The position numbers and the translations under genes were made by a program. From positions 13,990,009-14,054,008 of the forward strand of contig CM063247.1 of NCBI GenBank assembly GCA_032158295.1: 64,000 nt of DNA, written 5' to 3'. This stretch comes from Pycnopodia helianthoides (taxonomy: Eukaryota > Echinodermata > Asteroidea > Forcipulatida > Asteriidae). The notes under the pieces were generated by a model. It had not been told where the DNA came from. It saw nothing but the letters and a program-made list of their open reading frames with translations, and did no database searches. Positions 56,201 to 62,200 of the stretch are shown in pieces (within the stretch, counting starts at the first letter, position 1; each line of letters opens with the position of its first letter).

Positions 56201-59200
56201 TTTCAAATATTTAATACTTTTATCTTCTATACTATTCTTTCTATTGTGTATTCTTTCTATTGTGTTTCCAGTCAGTTTGGGATTAATTTGACTGCACTGT
56301 ATACTTGAAACTATTTGTCTCAACATCACCATGAACACAAAAGTGTTTAATAGATGGATTTTTTTTCCACAGAACTCCGGGAAGTACCGAGTATACAGTG
56401 CTTTACACACATCGGTGAAAGGATAAAGCCAACCAATAAACACAAAGTGTGCTAGTTTCAGTACATTGTGGATTTCCTAGGTTGCTAAAAAGTCTGTTGT
56501 GACTGAGAAATCGTGAAACCTGAAAAAACTCCAGAGGGAATCAAAGATCTGAAGTTCACTTACCAGGGTAGGTGTCGCGCCGTCCGGCTCACTCACAAAC
56601 CTCATCTGATTCGGTTGGTCAAATCCTATCTCCCCATTGGCTACGCTGTCCGTCACCTCCAGACTCACTCCCGTCCGGACGCCTAGCCTTGGGCTGCTCG
56701 GAGGGAGTAAGGTGGGATGGTCCAACAGCTGGACACTCTGAAGCGTGATGTCAAAGGACGCACCGAGACTGAGAAAGGAGTTGGATTGGATGGGGATTTG
56801 GAATCGGTGGACGGTGGAGCCGGCAGGGATGATGGTAGTCTGCAACGCAGGACCATCCACAACATCTGTTAAAAAATAAAAACAAACAAATTCAAAAAGT
56901 TAATGGCTAACTTCAAGAGCAAAGCAAGTCTACTGAGTGAACAAAAGATGACACGAACAAAAAGTACCGGCCAAAGTGAAGTGCTTTTAAAAGTATTTCC
57001 TAATATATTGTAGTGCTTTCCAACCCCTTCCCAAACAAGTCCTGTGTAGGATTTAAATCCACTTAGCTCAGTTTTTGGAAATGATCTGTAGATTCTGAGA
57101 TCTCTTTGTAGCCCCTGATCAATCATAACAAGTATGAATAATATTTATAAGAAACGGCATAGATAATATCCATGCCATTTCCCATAAATATTATTTAGAC
57201 TTGTTTTGATTGATCAGGGGCTACAAAGAGATCTCAGAATCTACAGATCATTTCCCAAAACTAACTGCAGGTTTCTTCGTATTCTTCAGGTTTGACAGTT
57301 TGACAATGAGGGGAATGTACTTTTTGCCAGTATGTACAGGTACGATTTGTTGGTAGAAGGTTTGTCGAATCTACTTACCAATGCTACCTAAGCCGCCTGC
57401 ATTCACAGCCGGTAGACGATAAATAGCAGAGAAGGTCACCGCCACCTGACCAACCACACCAGCAGCTCTGGTTAACATCAGCTGCAAGCGCCGTGGTGTT
57501 GTTGATGTCACGATCAGCTGCTCGCTATCCGATGAGAACTGTATCACGCCGTAGGCATCGTCGCTGTCGCGTATCGTCAACACTCCCTCCGTGACGGCAC
57601 CAATGTCAGCTCCTCCGGTCAGGGTACCGGGCAGCAATGAGATAATGAACTGCTGGGCTTCTTCCGGTGTGGCATCGATATTGATATTCACAGGAATGGA
57701 TTGCGACCTCTGACCTTCTGGTAAGGTCACTGTGCCGCTAGCAGGTGAGAGGTCAGCAGTGACAGGAGATGAACTAGAACCATTTCGGGTTATGGTGTAA
57801 TCCACACTGACTTCACCGAATGTCCCGCCATCGCGGACGACGGAAAAGTTACTCGTAAAAGATGTCGTATCCTCATCGACGATGATGCCAGGTGGTGATC
57901 CAGGCATGCTAGAGGCAAGGGATACTACACCATGCTGATCGTCGTTCGGTAGGATGGTGACCACAGTGTTGCTGGGATCAACAAGCACAGCATTATCACT
58001 TGGAGTTAGAAGAACAATGGAGAAGTCTTCAGCAAGCTCTGGAATGGTATCATCCATTATAGCAATGCTGATTGTTCTCTTCAGCTCTCCGGGTGAAAAA
58101 CCCAGACTACCGTTAGTAACAACACAGTCACGGCCGAGCTCCGCACTGCCAGAGTAAAACCAGTAGTTCACGGTGACTGTTTGGTCAGAGGGCCCTAGAG
58201 GTGTCACTCCATCGACGTCCAAGCCTCGCTGGACCTCCACTGTGACGATGCCAGCATCTTCAGGGAAGGTGTAGAAGGGTTGGGAGAAACGTAACGGGCT
58301 GTCGTTTGCGTTGATGATCAAGACGACGGATTGTGACGAGTCATTTAGACTGGCGCCACCACTAACTGAGGTCAATCGTACTGTGAACTCTTCATCATCT
58401 TCTGGAATCTAAACATGGATAAAAGAAGAGCTTTTAATACGGGACAGTTTTAGTTGTACGTCACCCTTTAGGGATGCTCAGCCTAATAAAACAAAAATCA
58501 ACAGTTAAGCTTTACAAGACAAACCTTCAGTATATCAAGAAATCCAAGCAAGGGGATTAAAAATCTTCTAGGTATACTTACACTGTCTGATAGAATTGCA
58601 AGCCTCAGATCCCCAGTAGTAGCTCCTTCTGCAATAGTTACATTCCCAGGGGTGGGAATGACATCATTTCCTAAAGAACTCGACCCACCAGTAACCTGAC
58701 AAAAACAACAACATTTCAATTAATATATAATTCACAAAGAGTTCCCTTCAAGATGCTCCGATATGTTTCTTGGAAACTTAGTGGATTTGAAATCAAAGTA
58801 CTTGAATCATCCCTGTAAGAATTTGGAATAAATCACAGAACAAGAGCTGGAATATATATGCACTTACTTCTACTTAATTTATTTAGCACTACTGCTAGTT
58901 TACAAATAGCTACAAACAAATGGGTTGGACCAATCCCTAATAGTACTCTAGGTTTATAAATGATTTTAGGGTGGCTAAAGGCTGCATTAATGCAAGCTTT
59001 AGAGGATTTTGGCCAGAAAGAGCAACAATAAATACAGACCAAAAAATGGGGCTCGGTGATGGTCAAAAGGTATGAAACAGATAATGATGGAACTGCCATA
59101 AGTCTGTTTCACACCCAGGGGCTTTTTAAAAGTCAAGCTTGCTCACTCGGTCATAACAGTGGGGGCTCTCTCCAGCCACGCCCAGGCAAATTCTACACAG

Positions 59201-62200
59201 TCCTCCACCCAATTTACTAGCACAACCTCACTCAAGCACATCACCCAGCAGAATGAGAGCACATGGGTTTTTGAATAGGCCTCCACACACCAAGTGAACA
59301 AAAGAAACTAACAATACCTGGGCTGGACTGATACACACCCTGCCAAGGTGTGTGATTGATGTGAGGGGCGGGCTGAACCAAATATATTGGAGGGGCAGAA
59401 GGAAGGCTGAGGGGCAAAATGTACTACAATATTATCTTCTGACTGGTATCCTGCCCATTTCTGCTTAGCAGACACTTGATAAGCAATATTTTCTGCTTAA
59501 AGCAGCTCTAAGAAATTGGGCCCAGGCATGATGTTTGGCCCATGGACATAAGTGGGACAACTTAAATGAGTAGAGGAGCTGACCTACATGTGTGGTATAG
59601 GCTTTAATACACTGCTCAGGCTATTTAATTTGACAATTTTTACTTATTTTTCTGAGGCAACAAAACATTCAGAAATCAGATTAAAGTAAGAAGAACTTCA
59701 TGTCTGCAAAACTATTGCTTTGAACTGTTTAGTTTTGAAATCTACTTCTTATATATATCCATTTCAGACAAAAAAACTCAAATTGTTCGTCTTTAATAAG
59801 GGAATCAATGTGTGGTGAAGAGGTTTTAAACTAGTGGTAGAGGAGCTGACCTACATGTGTGGTATAGGCTTGAACTGTTTAGTTTTGAAATCTACTTCTT
59901 ATATATATCCATTTCAGACAAAAAAACTCAAATTGTTCGTCTTTAATAAGGGAATCAATGTGTGGTGAAGAGGTTTTAAACTAGTGGTAGAGGAGCTGAC
60001 CTACATGTGTGGTATAGGCTTTAATACACTGCTCAGGCTATTTAATTTGACAATTTTTTACTTATTTTTCTGAGGCAACAAAACATTCAGAAATCAGATT
60101 AAAGTAAGAAGAACTTCATGTCTGCAAAACTATTGCTTTGAACTGTTTAATTTTGAAATCTACTTCTTATATATATCCATTTCAGACAAAAAAACTCATA
60201 TCGTTGGTCTTTAATAAGGGAATCAATGTGTGGTGAAGAGGTTTTAAACTAGTGGTTTAAACCCGCCGAGGCCTGGGTTCTTGATAATATTACCGAGTTG
60301 AATTTCTATGCCTGTAGAAAAACCGCTTCGCGCAAAGTTTCGAACTTGCGCGCTTAAGTTTCAAGCTATAGCACGGAAGTTTCCAACTTGCGCGAAAGAA
60401 ACTATGCGACCTACCAAATTCGCGCGCTCCGTGCAAATGTGATAGCGCCCTCTTTGACAAAAAGTTGCCAGTCCATGTTTAAACACTTCGAGCCGTGTCT
60501 ATATCATCCATTTAAACACGACCACGTGATGTCCTCTCCAGGGCTCAAATTTGGGGGGAAAATCCACAAGACCACAGGACTTGTATCTCAAAATTTTTAC
60601 TGGACCAGAAATAATTTTACAAGACCAGATTCAAACTGAGAAAAGACTTCCTTACACAGTTTAACTTGCATTTAATTGAACAAGCACTAAGACATATAAG
60701 AGAAGATGTACCTCATTGTCTTTAAGGGTATTAACTATATTTCTAATCGTTACTCAAGGTCAACATTTGAACATAATTTGTTTCTGTTAACAAGATATTA
60801 TAGAGTGAGTTACAAAATTGTTAGTAAATTGAAAACACAAGACTGCCGGACTGTCCGGTCATGAGTTTACTGGCCCAATGCTGAAATCACTGGCCTCGGG
60901 CCTGCGGTCCAGTGTCAAATTCGAGCCCTGCTCTCATCCAATCAGAATGGATAAACTGTCCCAGGTATTTATGAATCCTAGATGCAACAGCTACAAAAGA
61001 AAATCTACTGAGTATTTTACCGATCACTTTTCTGCTCGGTTCAGCAGCCGATTTCACGAAACTTTACGCAACTGCGTAAGTCCACTTGTGCAAGATTTCT
61101 TGTGATAGGGGTGCACAACTTGCGCAAAAAAATGTTGGACTTACGCAGTTGCGAAAAAGTTTCTTGAAATCGGCGACAGGAGACTCACCTCAAATGAGAC
61201 AACGACAATTCCAAATGATCCTTTATCTCGTCTTAAGGGCAGTACAAGAGATGAAGCAGCCAGCTCTTCATTGACTCGTACAGGAGAAGCCTAGGGGGGG
61301 GTGTAATCAAATTATCAAAATATCCGGAACATTGTCGAGTTTTCAGAAATGAATTCACTCCCAAAACCATCCTTGGGTTTTGCTTGAAATTGACAGATTT
61401 GAGCATGTGACCATGTTATCTCCTTCCAGCCTCAGTTTCAGTTGTATTTATTTTATTTTACAGGAAATAACAAGATGGCCGCTCCATGATAATGTCTATT
61501 GTGAGGGTTAATATTTAGTTTTTACCCTAATATCGATGTATGTAAAAGCACTGTATACTCGGTACTTTCCCAAGTTCCGTGAAAAAAATCCACACCATGC
61601 ATATTACTTGGGTGGGGTTGGAACCCACGACCTATGCGATTCTAGAGAAGATGTCTTACCAAATAGACCACCAATATTGCCCGGTAGCTAGAGGCAGTTC
61701 GAATCCTATATTAATGAAAAAAAAATTCTATGCAGAATCTTTGTTGCCTTAGGGTTTGTTTGTTGTGTTTTTTTTTTTCAGTTTTCCTGATGTTTGGAAG
61801 AAGGGTATCCAACATTTTGCCCCCTCTAGAGGCTGTAATATGCAATGCTTGTTCCAAATCATGTGACTTGGTAACACTGCCTTTAGTCTCACACAAGTTC
61901 AAATTGAATGACTTGAGAGGAGACCAGGAAAACCATTGTACAGTTTGTACCCGACGGTACTCAAAATGAACTCCCTTATGGTTTATTGCTGTTGTTTAAT
62001 TTAATTTAATACGGATTTTTTTTTTAAATGTCTTTACCACATTAAAACCGATCACCCCGAACGCATCATCACTCGCAGCTACAGTGATGGAGGCTTGACT
62101 CGGGTTACCAATGACGCCGCTACCGCTGAATATCGCTATGGTAACAGCAAACGTTTCATCTGGTTCAGGGGTGTCATCGTCGATGGAGAAGAAGCTCCCT

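Noticed and set aside
57954..58157. Plus-strand frame opposite exon 5
   Set aside because: Antisense shadow of the long Calx-beta exon.
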